Shown: positions 8,768-18,201, numbered from the stretch's first letter. The stretch: DNA of 64,000 bases from Paenibacillus sp. cl123 (GCF_900101595.1 NZ_FMYY01000032.1:1-64000), one strand, 5' to 3'. Translations and numbers: made by a program. The notes: generated from the letters alone by a model not told the origin.

Positions 8768-9022
8768 TTATTTTGTCACAGGTATTGGCATTTCGGATAA
8801 ACATTCGTGACAAACAATTTTTCCTTTAAAATAGGATACATTTTCAGCGTTGCTGCAGAAAATACAGGCCGGCTCATATTTTTTCAACATGATGCGTTCG
8901 CCGTCCACGTAAATTTCCAGCGCGTCCTTCTCGCCAATACCAAGCGTTCTGCGCAATTCAATGGGAATGACAACACGACCCAATTCGTCGACTTTTCTAA
9001 CGATACCTGTGGATTTCATCAT
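8768..9022 (-). CDS. abrB: Transition-state regulator AbrB with C-terminal CxxC pair
   Basis: An 84-residue AbrB. The N-terminal swapped-hairpin DNA-binding domain (MKSTGIVRKVDELGRVVIPIE, abridged; LRRTLGIGEKDALEIYV) is nearly identical to B. subtilis AbrB, a global repressor of post-exponential genes. The C-terminal part differs: it carries CIFC and CHEC, two CxxC pairs 15-20 residues apart, suggesting a small zinc knuckle. The longer frame to 9097 lacks a ribosome site; GAGAGGGG lies 9 bp before the chosen ATG (a second ATG follows directly). It has its own promoter with a Spo0A box downstream, and B. subtilis abrB sits at the same locus. Confidence 0.95.
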   Translation of the reverse strand: MMKSTGIVRKVDELGRVVIPIELRRTLGIGEKDALEIYVDGERIMLKKYEPACIFCSNAENVSYFKGKIVCHECLSEMPIPVTK

Positions 9023-9099
9023 AAAAAAATTCCCCTCTCCCAGAAGTCCATCTAAACGATTCGTATAGTGGAATGTAGAATGTAAAATTATCGTCATGT

Positions 9100-9150
9100 T
9101 TCGACATATTTCTTTAAACCTATGATACCAACCATTCCCAAAATAGTCAA
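9100..9150 (-). promoter_or_regulatory. abrB promoter with a downstream Spo0A box
   Basis: On the minus strand TTGACT (9150-9145), a 17-bp spacer and TATCAT (9127-9122) form a good sigma-A promoter. A perfect Spo0A box TGTCGAA lies at 9106-9100, at roughly +10 to +16 of the transcript. In B. subtilis Spo0A-P represses abrB from boxes just downstream of its start sites, so the arrangement supports the same control here. Confidence 0.75.
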
Positions 9151-9299
9151 CCTAAAATTATAGGGCTACATGACAGATTATAGCTGTATTTGCTAGATTA
9201 GGGAAGTGCAAAGATTGATGTAATGCGCTTGCTGCTTGATTGCAACGTCATTTGCATCATAGTGAAAAAATAATTGCTTAGTATTGCAAGCTGCTGGGT

Positions 9300-9382
9300 T
9301 GTCGAATCGATCAAACATTTTTGGAAGAATTACACAGGCATTATTCGACAATTATTCATAAAAACTCGGACTTTTTGTCGAA
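9300..9382. promoter_or_regulatory. Cluster of three perfect Spo0A boxes before the HD gene
   Basis: TGTCGAA occurs at 9300-9306 (+), 9344-9350 (- strand) and 9376-9382 (+). All three are exact matches to the 7-bp 0A-box core within 83 bp of non-coding DNA, directly upstream of the HD-domain gene. Possible sigma-A elements nearby are ambiguous (for example TTGCAT at 9252-9257 with TAGTAT at 9279-9284, 21-bp spacing). Direct control of the HD gene by Spo0A is inference. Confidence 0.6.
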
Positions 9383-9406
9383 AACAATTGCGAAGGAGGC
9401 ATGGCT

Positions 9407-10693
9407 ATGACTTACCCCTTGCTGGAAGAAAAAGTGTTCAAAGATCCGGTCCATAAATATATCTACGTTCAGGACCGGACGATCTGGGATCTTATCAATA
9501 CCCGTGAGTTTCAGCGGCTGCGCCGGATCAGACAGCTCGGCACTTGCTTCCTGACTTTTCATGGAGCCGAGCATAGCCGCTTCTCCCATTCCCTGGGCGT
9601 ATACGAAGTGACGCGGAAGATCATCTCGCAATTCGAACGCAATCAGTATGATGACTGGCCCAAGGAAGAACGGCTGCTCTGCTTATGCGCGGCGCTGCTG
9701 CATGATGTCGGGCACGGTCCGTTCTCGCATTCCATCGAGAAAACGTTCGGCACGCATCATGAGGACTGGTCCTGCCGCATCGTGCTCGGCGACACCGAAG
9801 TGAACGAGGTGCTGCGCCGCGTATCGCCGACATTCCCTCAGGAGGTGGCTGGCGTTATCGCCAAGACTTATCGGCGCGAGATCGTTGTCAGCCTCGTCTC
9901 CAGCCAGCTTGATGCCGATCGGATGGACTATTTGCTGCGGGATGCGTATTTTACCGGCGTTAATTACGGAACCTTTGATCTCGAGCGCATTCTGCGGGTC
10001 ATGCGGCCTTATCAAGGGCATATTGTCGTCAAGGACAGCGGGATGCATGCTGTCGAAGACTATCTTATGTCACGTTATCAGATGTATTGGCAGGTTTATT
10101 TCCATCCGGTCACACGAAGCGCCGAAGCGGTTTTGCATAAAATTTTTCAAAGAGCCAGACATTTGTACGATGAAGGCTTCAGCTTCCGCTCGCTGCTCGC
10201 CCCTCTGCCTGCATTGTTCGAGCGCAAGCTGACTTGCGATGATTACTATTTGCTGGACGAGGCGTTCATGCAGACGGCGCTGATGCAATGGACGATGGAA
10301 AGCGATCCGATCTTGTCGGATTTATGCTGTCGCTTCCTGCAGAGACGGCTGTTCAAGTACATAACGCTGGAAGTATTGGATGTAGGCTTGCTGGAACGGC
10401 TGCGCGAACGGATGACCGAGGCAGGGATCGATCCTGTGTATTACCTGGAAGTGGACTTTCCGTCCGATCAATCGTATGACGTTTACCGCCCGGGAGAACA
10501 GGATGAGAAGCTGCCCATTCTGCTGCTGGACGGAAGAGAGCAGCTGACGGAAATATCCCGCAAATCTGAAATTGTCAGATCGATAAGCGGCATCCAGATG
10601 GGAAAATACCACCTGTATTACCCGCGCGACTTGATGTTGAAACAGACGTTGGAGCTGGATGCCGAGCTGCGCAAGCTGCTGTCGCTGCCGTAA
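9407..10693 (+). CDS. HD-domain phosphohydrolase (YwfO/HdpA-like)
   Basis: A 428-residue HD-superfamily metal-dependent phosphohydrolase, similar to YwfO of B. subtilis and distantly to dNTPases. The N-terminal VFKDPVHKYI and REFQRLRRIRQLG are typical. Metal ligands are seen in HSRFSHSLG and in LLHDVGHGPFSHSIE (the HD pair, about residues 104-105), with a later aspartate in SQLDADRMDYLLRDA. The AAGGAGG ribosome site fits ATG 9407 (spacing 7) better than ATG 9401. It occupies the position of metS in B. subtilis, which is missing here. Upstream Spo0A boxes suggest regulation at the transition to sporulation; the substrate is unknown. Confidence 0.88.
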   Translation: MTYPLLEEKVFKDPVHKYIYVQDRTIWDLINTREFQRLRRIRQLGTCFLTFHGAEHSRFSHSLGVYEVTRKIISQFERNQYDDWPKEERLLCLCAALLHDVGHGPFSHSIEKTFGTHHEDWSCRIVLGDTEVNEVLRRVSPTFPQEVAGVIAKTYRREIVVSLVSSQLDADRMDYLLRDAYFTGVNYGTFDLERILRVMRPYQGHIVVKDSGMHAVEDYLMSRYQMYWQVYFHPVTRSAEAVLHKIFQRARHLYDEGFSFRSLLAPLPALFERKLTCDDYYLLDEAFMQTALMQWTMESDPILSDLCCRFLQRRLFKYITLEVLDVGLLERLRERMTEAGIDPVYYLEVDFPSDQSYDVYRPGEQDEKLPILLLDGREQLTEISRKSEIVRSISGIQMGKYHLYYPRDLMLKQTLELDAELRKLLSLP

Positions 10694-10751
10694 GTTTGTC
10701 TCAGGCTTCTTAAATAAAGTAAAATTTTTTTAAGATTAAAGGAGAATTTTT

Positions 10752-11519
10752 ATGTTGATCGATACGCATGCGCATCTTAATGCCCCTCAATTCGATGAAG
10801 ACCGACACGAAGTGATCGCCCGCGCGTGGGAAAGTGGAATTCGTCGAATCGTGAACGTAGGCTTCAACCGCGAGACGATTCCGACTTCGCTTGCTTTGGC
10901 GGAGCAGTACGAATACATCTATTCGACGGTAGGCTGGCATCCGACAGACGCCAAGGATATGACCGAAGAAGACCTGGCCTGGATTGAGTCGCTGTGCTCT
11001 CATGACAAGGTGGTGGCTATCGGCGAGATCGGGCTTGATTATTATTGGGATACGTCTCCCAAAGAGACGCAGGACCGGGTGTTCCGGGAACAAATCCGGC
11101 TGGCCCGGCGGGTAGGTCTCCCTATTGCGATCCACAACCGGGACGCTCATCACGATGTCGTGCAGACGCTGCGCCAGGAGCGGGCCTCTGAGGTCGGCGG
11201 AGTGATGCACTGCTATTCGGGGAGCTGGGAGACGGCGAAGCAATGCCTCGACATGAACTTCTATATATCGTTCGGCGGACCCGTCACATTTAAGAAAGCG
11301 AGGCAGCCCAAGGAGGTGCTGGAGAAGGTGCCGCTGGATCGGCTGCTGATCGAAACTGATGCTCCTTACCTGGCTCCTCACCCTTACCGGGGCAAGCGCA
11401 ATGAGTCCTCTTACGTGCGTCTTGTGGCGGAGACGGCGGCCGAAATCAAGGGCATATCCATCGAACAATTGGCGGAAATTACGACCCGAAATGCGATGGA
11501 GCTTTTTCGAATATCCTAG
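10752..11519 (+). CDS. TatD-family metal-dependent hydrolase (YabD)
   Basis: A 255-residue TatD-family enzyme; members act as metal-dependent 3'-5' DNases or related phosphohydrolases. It begins with LIDTHAHLNAPQF (the HxH metal site) and shows GEIGLDYYW with the bridging glutamate, IHNRDAHHDV, HCYSG and the ETDAPYLAPHPYRGKRN motif. AAAGGAG lies before the ATG. It keeps the yabD position between abrB and yabE. Confidence 0.95.
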   Translation: MLIDTHAHLNAPQFDEDRHEVIARAWESGIRRIVNVGFNRETIPTSLALAEQYEYIYSTVGWHPTDAKDMTEEDLAWIESLCSHDKVVAIGEIGLDYYWDTSPKETQDRVFREQIRLARRVGLPIAIHNRDAHHDVVQTLRQERASEVGGVMHCYSGSWETAKQCLDMNFYISFGGPVTFKKARQPKEVLEKVPLDRLLIETDAPYLAPHPYRGKRNESSYVRLVAETAAEIKGISIEQLAEITTRNAMELFRIS

Positions 11520-11662
11520 CTCTGTCCGAGCCCGGAAAGCGTATCCAAAATTAAAGTTCCCAATAACGAATCAAGAAAATCGAAGAAAAAGACATGAAAA
11601 ACTGCGTCCCCTTGAGAAATAGATAGGTTTTGTTCCGGTAAAAGCGCCAAAACTGGCAGAAT

Positions 11663-11685
11663 CGAATCAAATTCGCTCTTTTTTT
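11663..11685 (+). terminator. Weak terminator-like hairpin after tatD
   Basis: CGAAT-CAA-ATTCG followed by CTC and a run of T. The stem is only 5 bp, so termination efficiency is doubtful. The rest of the 11520-11754 gap shows no coding potential; a possible promoter TTTACA-N18-TACACT is at 11700-11729. Confidence 0.35.
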
Positions 11686-11754
11686 CTCGGTTTGTATACT
11701 TTACAACCAAAGCCTCGCCGTCGTACACTCAATAATAACTTCATACGATCACAA

Positions 11755-12030
11755 CATTTCCAACATCGCTGAGTTTCCGCAAGGGAAACGGGGGAACCAC
11801 ATCACGGCAGATCGGCTTGGTCGATTCCGGGATGTTTTTTTAGGGGTGAATCCTTGGTGTGCATGATATTTAATGTGCGCGCTGGGGTAGGGCGACTCTC
11901 AAGTCCGAATCCGTCAGCTAACCTCGTAAGCGTCCAGAGAGAGGTAACGATTGTCGTGTGCTTACATTTTCATTTGGGCCAAATGAAAAAAGTCACGGGA
12001 AGGTTCCTCTTCTCCGCTGACTTTTTTGTG
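11755..12030 (+). promoter_or_regulatory. ydaO/yuaA c-di-AMP riboswitch with expression-platform terminator
   Basis: The conserved ydaO aptamer elements are seen in order: CGCTGAGTTTCCGCAAGGG with CGGGGGAACCA (about 11767-11798), GGGGTGAATCC (11843-11853), then GGGCGACT, AAGTCCGAATCCGTCAGC and TAACCTCGTAAGCG (11889-11932). A terminator follows: arms AAAAAAGTCA (11986-11995) and TGACTTTTTT (12018-12027). In this known class c-di-AMP binding favours termination and lowers expression of wall hydrolase and transport genes. The downstream gene is a 3D/G5 cell-wall protein, a typical target. Aptamer borders are approximate. Confidence 0.9.
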
Positions 12031-12224
12031 TTTTCCCGTAAATGAGATAAATGTCCAAGCACCTTCACAAATGCGCGAAGGGGGGGCGGGAGCAAGCAAG
12101 TGGCGGCTCTGATGTCAGCGGAACGAACGTTGGTAATGGCAGTCAAACAACTAACCATAGTCGCGTCAGACTCTAGTCATGCATAACACTCAAAATGGCG
12201 AGGCTTATAAGGAGGACCGAACAA

Positions 12225-13364
12225 GTGGGAGCTGTATCACCTGAGCAAACCCATGAAAGACGATCATCCAGCATGACCTTCGCATTGCGATGGAAGCATG
12301 GAAACTTGCGCATGATAACGATTGTGCTGCTTCTTTCATTCGCTATGATTTTCATGTTCTTACTGATGTTGCACGGTACGGCCGTCAAGCGCGTATCGCT
12401 CGTTGTGGACGGACAGGAACGCACGTTCCAGACCCGGGAGGGTGTCCTGCAGCGAATTCTGGATGAGCAAGGCATTGCGGTTAACGACCATGACAGACTG
12501 TCCCATGAGCTGGACGCCAAGGTCAAGTCAGGCGACCGCATCACGATTACCCATACGACCCCAGTCGAACTGACGGCGGATGGCGAGACGAAAACCGTAT
12601 ATACGGTTGGCAAGACGGTGGCAAGCGCTCTGCAGGAGTCGAACCTGACACTGGGCGAGCTGGATAAAGTTGTGCCTCCGCTGGATAGCGAGCTTGCTCC
12701 GGGCGGGGCGATCAAGGTTATTCGCGTGAAGAAGGAAGCGGGCGAACTGCAGGAGACCATTGCGTTCGAGACCGTTAAGAAAGAAGAGCCTCAGCTGCTG
12801 AAAGGCAAAGAGCAAGTGGTTCAGGAAGGCCAGGAAGGTCTTCTGGTGAAGAAAACGGAGAAGCTGTATGAGGACGGCGTGCTCGTATCCGAGCAGGTTG
12901 TCGAAGAAGCCGTACAAACGGAGAGCAAGCAGCGGATCGTCGCTGTAGGTACAAAAAGCCCGGTAGTCGCCCTGTCGGCCTCTTCCCCTAACGTGGAGGA
13001 AGTGACCAAAAACGGCGTCAACTTCGGCTATAAGCAAGTGATTAAGAATGTTACGCTGACAGCCTATACGGCTGGGCCCGAATCGACGGGCAAGGATGAA
13101 AGCCATCCGCAATACGGCGTAACGTCTTCGGGTGCGAAGGTAACGGAAGGTCGCACGATTGCAGTGGATCCTAAAGTCATCCCAATGGGCTGGTGGGTGT
13201 ATATCGAAGGGATCGGCTTCCGCCGGGCCGAGGATACGGGCAGCGCCATAAAGGGCAACAAGATAGACGTCTTCTTCCAAAGTGACAGCTATGCCGACCG
13301 GTTTGGCACCAAACGCGGATATACGGTATATATCATAGGGCCCAAGAAGCCGTCTGCCGATTAG
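12225..13364 (+). CDS. yabE: 3D/G5-domain cell-wall protein (YabE-like)
   Basis: A 379-residue exported or membrane-anchored wall protein, like B. subtilis YabE and related to resuscitation-promoting factors. A basic N-terminus precedes one transmembrane segment (about 34-52, IVLLLSFAMIFMFLLML). Two DUF348 repeats follow (KRVSLVVDGQERTFQT, abridged; PVELTADGETKTVYT), then a G5-like region, and the C-terminal 3D domain with DTGSAIKGNKIDVFF, whose three Asp resemble lytic transglycosylase MltA. Although ATG 12195 is in frame, AAGGAGG at 12209-12215 fits GTG 12225. It is controlled by the upstream c-di-AMP riboswitch. Confidence 0.92.
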   Translation: MGAVSPEQTHERRSSSMTFALRWKHGNLRMITIVLLLSFAMIFMFLLMLHGTAVKRVSLVVDGQERTFQTREGVLQRILDEQGIAVNDHDRLSHELDAKVKSGDRITITHTTPVELTADGETKTVYTVGKTVASALQESNLTLGELDKVVPPLDSELAPGGAIKVIRVKKEAGELQETIAFETVKKEEPQLLKGKEQVVQEGQEGLLVKKTEKLYEDGVLVSEQVVEEAVQTESKQRIVAVGTKSPVVALSASSPNVEEVTKNGVNFGYKQVIKNVTLTAYTAGPESTGKDESHPQYGVTSSGAKVTEGRTIAVDPKVIPMGWWVYIEGIGFRRAEDTGSAIKGNKIDVFFQSDSYADRFGTKRGYTVYIIGPKKPSAD

Positions 13365-13407
13365 GAGCATGCAATTCGGGAAGACTGATGAATATAGATC
13401 AAGGACT

Positions 13408-13439
13408 TAAGAAGAGGCGCGATCCGCTCTCTTCTTTTT
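13408..13439 (+). terminator. Terminator after yabE
   Basis: AAGAAGAG and CTCTTCTT arms around a GC-rich loop, then a T run. It lies 45 bp after the yabE stop. Confidence 0.75.
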
Positions 13440-13476
13440 CCATGTTGGCGAACGAGCGAAGGAAGGAAGAACGAAC

Positions 13477-14969
<1,493 letters not shown>

Positions 14970-15002
14970 GCGAATCGCCCTGCACCAATTGCCCATAGCC
15001 GC

Positions 15003-15011
15003 CATACGATA
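15003..15011 (+). promoter_or_regulatory. Possible sigma-K -10 element of yabG
   Basis: CATACGATA matches the sigma-K -10 pattern CATANNNTA exactly, with an AC at 14984-14985 17 bp upstream as the minimal -35. yabG is a sigma-K gene in B. subtilis. A caution is that transcription from here would leave a leader of only about 15 bases. Confidence 0.35.
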
Positions 15012-15032
15012 GACGAGGAGGCGATGAAGCCT

Positions 15033-15923
15033 ATGAAACAGGGAGACCTGGTCACTCGAAAATCGTACGGCGGCGACATTGTGTTCAAAATTACGGAACT
15101 CAGCAGACAGTCCGCCATACTTCGCGGTGTCGAGCTGCGGCTGCTGGCTGACGCCCCTCTGCCCGATCTGAACGTCATGCCGCAGCTCGATCCTTACCTG
15201 GATACGACTCTGACAAGACCGAAATGGATGGAAGCGATGCGGCGCAGTCATCTGGCCGCTGCGATAGCACCCGAGCACCAGACGTGGAGCGCTCCTGCAG
15301 GCCCGGCTGCGACAGGCCAAAATGCCGGTCCCCGGCCGGTCTTCTTCGATATGCCGGGCAAGGTGCTTCACCTCGACGGAGACCCGAACTATTTGCGCAA
15401 ATGCATGAATCTATACGGCGAGCTGCGGGTACCGGCGGAGGGATACTTCGTCGCGGAGTCCAATATGGCGGAAGCCTTGCGCCGGCTGCTGCCTCAAGTG
15501 CGCCCCGATATCGTCGTCATCACCGGTCATGACGGACTGCTCAAGAACCGGGTCCAAGGCGATATCACGCAGCTGAGCAGCTACAAAAATTCCCATAACT
15601 TCGTTCATGCGGTCCAGATAGCCAGACAATTCGAGAAAAATCGGGATGCGTTGACCGTGATCGCCGGCGCTTGCCAATCTCACTTCGAAGCGCTGCTTCA
15701 AGCCGGAGCCAACTTCGCCAGCTCCCCGTCCCGCGTGTTGATTCATGCGCTGGACCCTCTGTGCATTGCAGCCAAGGTGGCTTACACCCCTATTAAGGAA
15801 ACCGTGGATATTCTCGATGTGATCCAATTGACTCACAGCGGTCTGGAAGGAATGGGCGGTATCGAATCGCGCGGCAATTATCGCCGGGGCGTGCCCAAAA
15901 TTCAATACGTGACGCCATCCTAA
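15033..15923 (+). CDS. yabG: Sporulation-specific protease YabG
   Basis: About 296 residues. YabG is a mother-cell protease that processes spore coat proteins at late stages and guides their cross-linking. The N-terminus KQGDLVTRKSYGGDIVFKI (abridged) and the central blocks VLHLDGDPNYLRKCMN, PDIVVITGHDGLL and GACQSHFEALLQAGANFASSP are typical of the family. ATG 15024 is in frame but only 2 bp from GAGGAGG; ATG 15033 gives better spacing and a family-like start. A terminator follows, so it is monocistronic. Confidence 0.93.
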   Translation: MKQGDLVTRKSYGGDIVFKITELSRQSAILRGVELRLLADAPLPDLNVMPQLDPYLDTTLTRPKWMEAMRRSHLAAAIAPEHQTWSAPAGPAATGQNAGPRPVFFDMPGKVLHLDGDPNYLRKCMNLYGELRVPAEGYFVAESNMAEALRRLLPQVRPDIVVITGHDGLLKNRVQGDITQLSSYKNSHNFVHAVQIARQFEKNRDALTVIAGACQSHFEALLQAGANFASSPSRVLIHALDPLCIAAKVAYTPIKETVDILDVIQLTHSGLEGMGGIESRGNYRRGVPKIQYVTPS

Positions 15924-15942
15924 GCGAATGGCCCCTAGCATG

Positions 15943-15966
15943 ACCCCACCTGGTGGGGTTTATTTC
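15943..15966 (+). terminator. Terminator after yabG
   Basis: Perfect 8-bp stem ACCCCACC/GGTGGGGT with a very short loop, followed by TTATTTCGTTT. Confidence 0.75.
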
Positions 15967-16048
15967 GTTTATACATTTGCCAATCGCCAGGTTGCGGTTA
16001 ACCGACAAGGAACGACTTCAGCACGCATAAAATGTGGTAAAATATTTA

Positions 16049-16119
16049 TTGACAATTAATCGGGGTCGTTGATATAATATTTTGCTTAAATTGACATACT
16101 ACCTTTATTGCGATATACT
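16049..16119 (+). promoter_or_regulatory. Tandem sigma-A promoters of veg
   Basis: Promoter 1: TTGACA (16049-16054), 18-bp spacer, TATAAT (16073-16078). Promoter 2: TTGACA (16091-16096), 17-bp spacer, TATACT (16114-16119). Both -35 boxes are perfect and one -10 is perfect. The veg gene of B. subtilis is known for very strong promoters. Confidence 0.85.
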
Positions 16120-16145
16120 TAACAGGAAAGAGGTGGTAGCAGTCA

Positions 16146-16418
16146 ATGGCTAAAAATTCGCTGTTGGAGATCAAACGTTGTTTGGAACCTCATGTCGGAC
16201 AAAAGATCATGTTGCGGGCGAACGGTGGTCGTCGGAAAACCGTTGAACGTTCGGGTGTCTTGGAGGAAACCTACCCTTCGGTATTTATTGTGAAGCTCGA
16301 TCAAGAGCAGCAGTCGTTTAAACGCGTGTCTTACAGCTATGCAGACATTTTGACGGAGTCCGTAGAAGTTACCGTTTGTCAGGAAGACGGCGAATTGCGG
16401 ATTGCGATACACCAATAG
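16146..16418 (+). CDS. veg: Veg protein (biofilm-associated)
   Basis: A 90-residue cytoplasmic protein of the Veg family. In B. subtilis Veg stimulates biofilm matrix gene expression, probably by opposing SinR, though the mechanism is unclear. The family signature [23 protein letters not shown] (abridged to [14 protein letters not shown]) and [18 protein letters not shown] are present. AAAGAGGTGG precedes the ATG. Two consensus promoters drive it and a terminator follows, so it is a highly expressed single-gene unit. Confidence 0.97.
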   Translation: MAKNSLLEIKRCLEPHVGQKIMLRANGGRRKTVERSGVLEETYPSVFIVKLDQEQQSFKRVSYSYADILTESVEVTVCQEDGELRIAIHQ

Positions 16419-16433
16419 CTCCACCGTACATAA

Positions 16434-16470
16434 GAACGGTCAGCTGCCTAACAAGCGGCTGGCCGTTTTC
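16434..16470 (+). terminator. Terminator after veg
   Basis: Arms AACGGTCAGCTGC (16435-16447) and GCGGCTGGCCGTT (16455-16467), followed by a short T tract. Confidence 0.75.
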
Positions 16471-16597
16471 GTATTGGCCGATTGTGCCGCGTTGCGGTAA
16501 CGAAGATGCGATTGTCCTGACACAGACGCGAGAAGGCGATTTGCTTGCCCGTACTACCCAACTGACGCAGGGAGAAGCTCAAAGGTTGCACCGCCAA

Positions 16598-16627
16598 GTA
16601 TGGGGGCAGCGGACAGGTGGCATACTA
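16598..16627 (+). promoter_or_regulatory. Candidate sigma-G promoter of the SASP gene
   Basis: GTATG (16598-16602), 18-bp spacer, CATACTA (16621-16627). Both fit the known sigma-G pattern GHATR-N17/18-CATNHTA with no mismatch. The site is 47 bp before the start codon, and SASP genes are classic sigma-G targets. Confidence 0.7.
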
Positions 16628-16673
16628 AGTGCACTTATCTAATTTTTCAACCTGTGAAAGGAGATTGAAACGC

Positions 16674-17144
16674 ATGGGCCGCAGAAATCGAAGAGGCGTG
16701 ATGTCCGAGCAGTTCAAGTATGAGCTTGCCAAGGATTTGGGGTTCTATGAGACGGTCGAACGGGAAGGCTGGGGAGGCATTAAAACCAAGGATGCGGGCA
16801 ACATGGTGAAGCGGGCGATCCAGATCGCAGAACAGACGCTGGCGAACCAGACGGCAGCTTCGATGCCGAGAACGCAGCAGCCGGCGAACCGGATGTCAGC
16901 CCAAATGATGGAAACGCAGCCCTACAATGGCTCCGTCCCGAGGGCCATGTACCCGGCTCAAGGAGAGCTTCGTACGCCGCCGTCCTACCAACAGTCGTCT
17001 TATGCGCAGGTGAGGGAGCAAGCCGCGCCTATTGCGTCTCAGGAGGCGGGACGGCAGTCCGTGGGCGCCTTCGTTCCTCCAGGGTTTCCTTACTTCGCGG
17101 CTGGGCAGCAGACGGGTCAGCAAACGTCCGCTTATTTGCCTTAA
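16674..17144 (+). CDS. SspF-type small acid-soluble spore protein with long C-terminal tail
   Basis: A 156-residue protein. Residues 1-60 form an SspF-type alpha/beta SASP ([20 protein letters not shown], abridged; [28 protein letters not shown]), which in the forespore would coat and protect DNA. Known SspF proteins are about 60 residues, yet the frame here continues for about 95 residues rich in Gln, Pro, Ala, Ser and Tyr (for example [19 protein letters not shown] and [19 protein letters not shown]), probably disordered. AAAGGAGA at 16658-16665 fixes ATG 16674 rather than the upstream ATG 16629. A sigma-G promoter precedes and a terminator follows. The role of the tail is unknown. Confidence 0.9.
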   Translation: MGRRNRRGVMSEQFKYELAKDLGFYETVEREGWGGIKTKDAGNMVKRAIQIAEQTLANQTAASMPRTQQPANRMSAQMMETQPYNGSVPRAMYPAQGELRTPPSYQQSSYAQVREQAAPIASQEAGRQSVGAFVPPGFPYFAAGQQTGQQTSAYLP

Positions 17145-17228
17145 TCCGTTCCTTGCGTGCCGGCAAGTCGGGCAACCACCTTGCCAAGACGGTTTTTGCG
17201 TCAGGAGCAGCACGATCCGGGTCCGCAT

Positions 17229-17263
17229 TGCCGAACTGCCTTCCGGGGGTTCGGCTTTTTTTT
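17229..17263 (+). terminator. Terminator after the SASP gene
   Basis: Arms GCCGAAC and GTTCGGC around a GC-rich loop, followed by eight T. Confidence 0.8.
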
Positions 17264-17346
17264 GTCCGGCTTTTGGTATAGTATAAAGCTACATGGCAAT
17301 CGGGCCGACAAGTTACAAGACAGACAGGTGCAAAGAAGGTGTCGTT

Positions 17347-18201
17347 ATGAAGGTATTCGAGAAAGCGCCGGCCAAAATTAATTTGTCGCTGGACGTGCTG
17401 TATAAACGCGAAGACGGGTTTCATGAAGTCGAGATGGTGATGACGATGGTGGATCTGGCCGACAGGATCGAGATGCAGGAGCTTCCCCGCGACACGATCA
17501 TTATCTCCAGCCAAGCCGGTTATATCCCGCTGGATGAGAAGAACCTCGCCTTCCAGGCGGCCCGCTTGATTAAAGAGCGGTATGAGGTGAAGCAGGGCGT
17601 CTATATCCATCTGGATAAAAAGATTCCCGTCGCCGCCGGGCTGGCCGGTGGCAGCAGCGATGCCGCCGCAACGCTTCGCGGCTTGAACAAGCTGTGGAAG
17701 CTGGGCATCGGTGACGAAGAGCTGCAGCAGCTCGGCTCCGAGCTCGGCTCTGACGTGCCGTTCTGCGTGACGGGCGGAACCGCCGTGGCGCGCGGGCGCG
17801 GCGAGGTGCTGGAGCCGATCGAAGCGCCTCCGCAATGCTGGGTCGTGCTGGCCAAGCCGCCGATCAACGTTTCGACCGCGGAGATTTACGGCAAGCTGAG
17901 AGCGTCCGAGATTAAGCGCCATCCTTCCACTCGCCTTATCGTAGAGGCTATCCGGGAGAAACGGTTCGACGCCTTGTGCGGCGAGCTGGGCAACGTGCTG
18001 GAGGAGGTCACGCTGGACCTGTACCCGGAGGTGCGTCAGCTCAAGGAGGTCATGATACGTCTCGGAGCGGAAGGCGTGCTGATGTCAGGAAGCGGGCCGA
18101 CAGTCTTCGGCCTGGTGTCCAAGGAGGCTAAGGTTGCGCGCATCTACAATGGACTGCGCGGATTTTGCAAGGATGTATACGCCGTCCGGCTGCTTACCTA
18201 G
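17347..18201 (+). CDS. ispE: 4-(cytidine 5'-diphospho)-2-C-methyl-D-erythritol kinase
   Basis: A 284-residue GHMP kinase of the non-mevalonate (MEP) isoprenoid pathway. The N-terminus [21 protein letters not shown] (abridged to [13 protein letters not shown]), the ATP loop [17 protein letters not shown] and the C-terminal [12 protein letters not shown] are the three GHMP motifs. The longer frame to 17293 has no ribosome site; AAGAAGGTG precedes ATG 17347. It holds the B. subtilis position between sspF and purR. Confidence 0.96.
   Translation: MKVFEKAPAKINLSLDVLYKREDGFHEVEMVMTMVDLADRIEMQELPRDTIIISSQAGYIPLDEKNLAFQAARLIKERYEVKQGVYIHLDKKIPVAAGLAGGSSDAAATLRGLNKLWKLGIGDEELQQLGSELGSDVPFCVTGGTAVARGRGEVLEPIEAPPQCWVVLAKPPINVSTAEIYGKLRASEIKRHPSTRLIVEAIREKRFDALCGELGNVLEEVTLDLYPEVRQLKEVMIRLGAEGVLMSGSGPTVFGLVSKEAKVARIYNGLRGFCKDVYAVRLLT

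Noticed and set aside
16376-16642. Frame from the end of veg across the intergenic gap
   Set aside because: It runs through the veg terminator and the sigma-G promoter and has no ribosome site.
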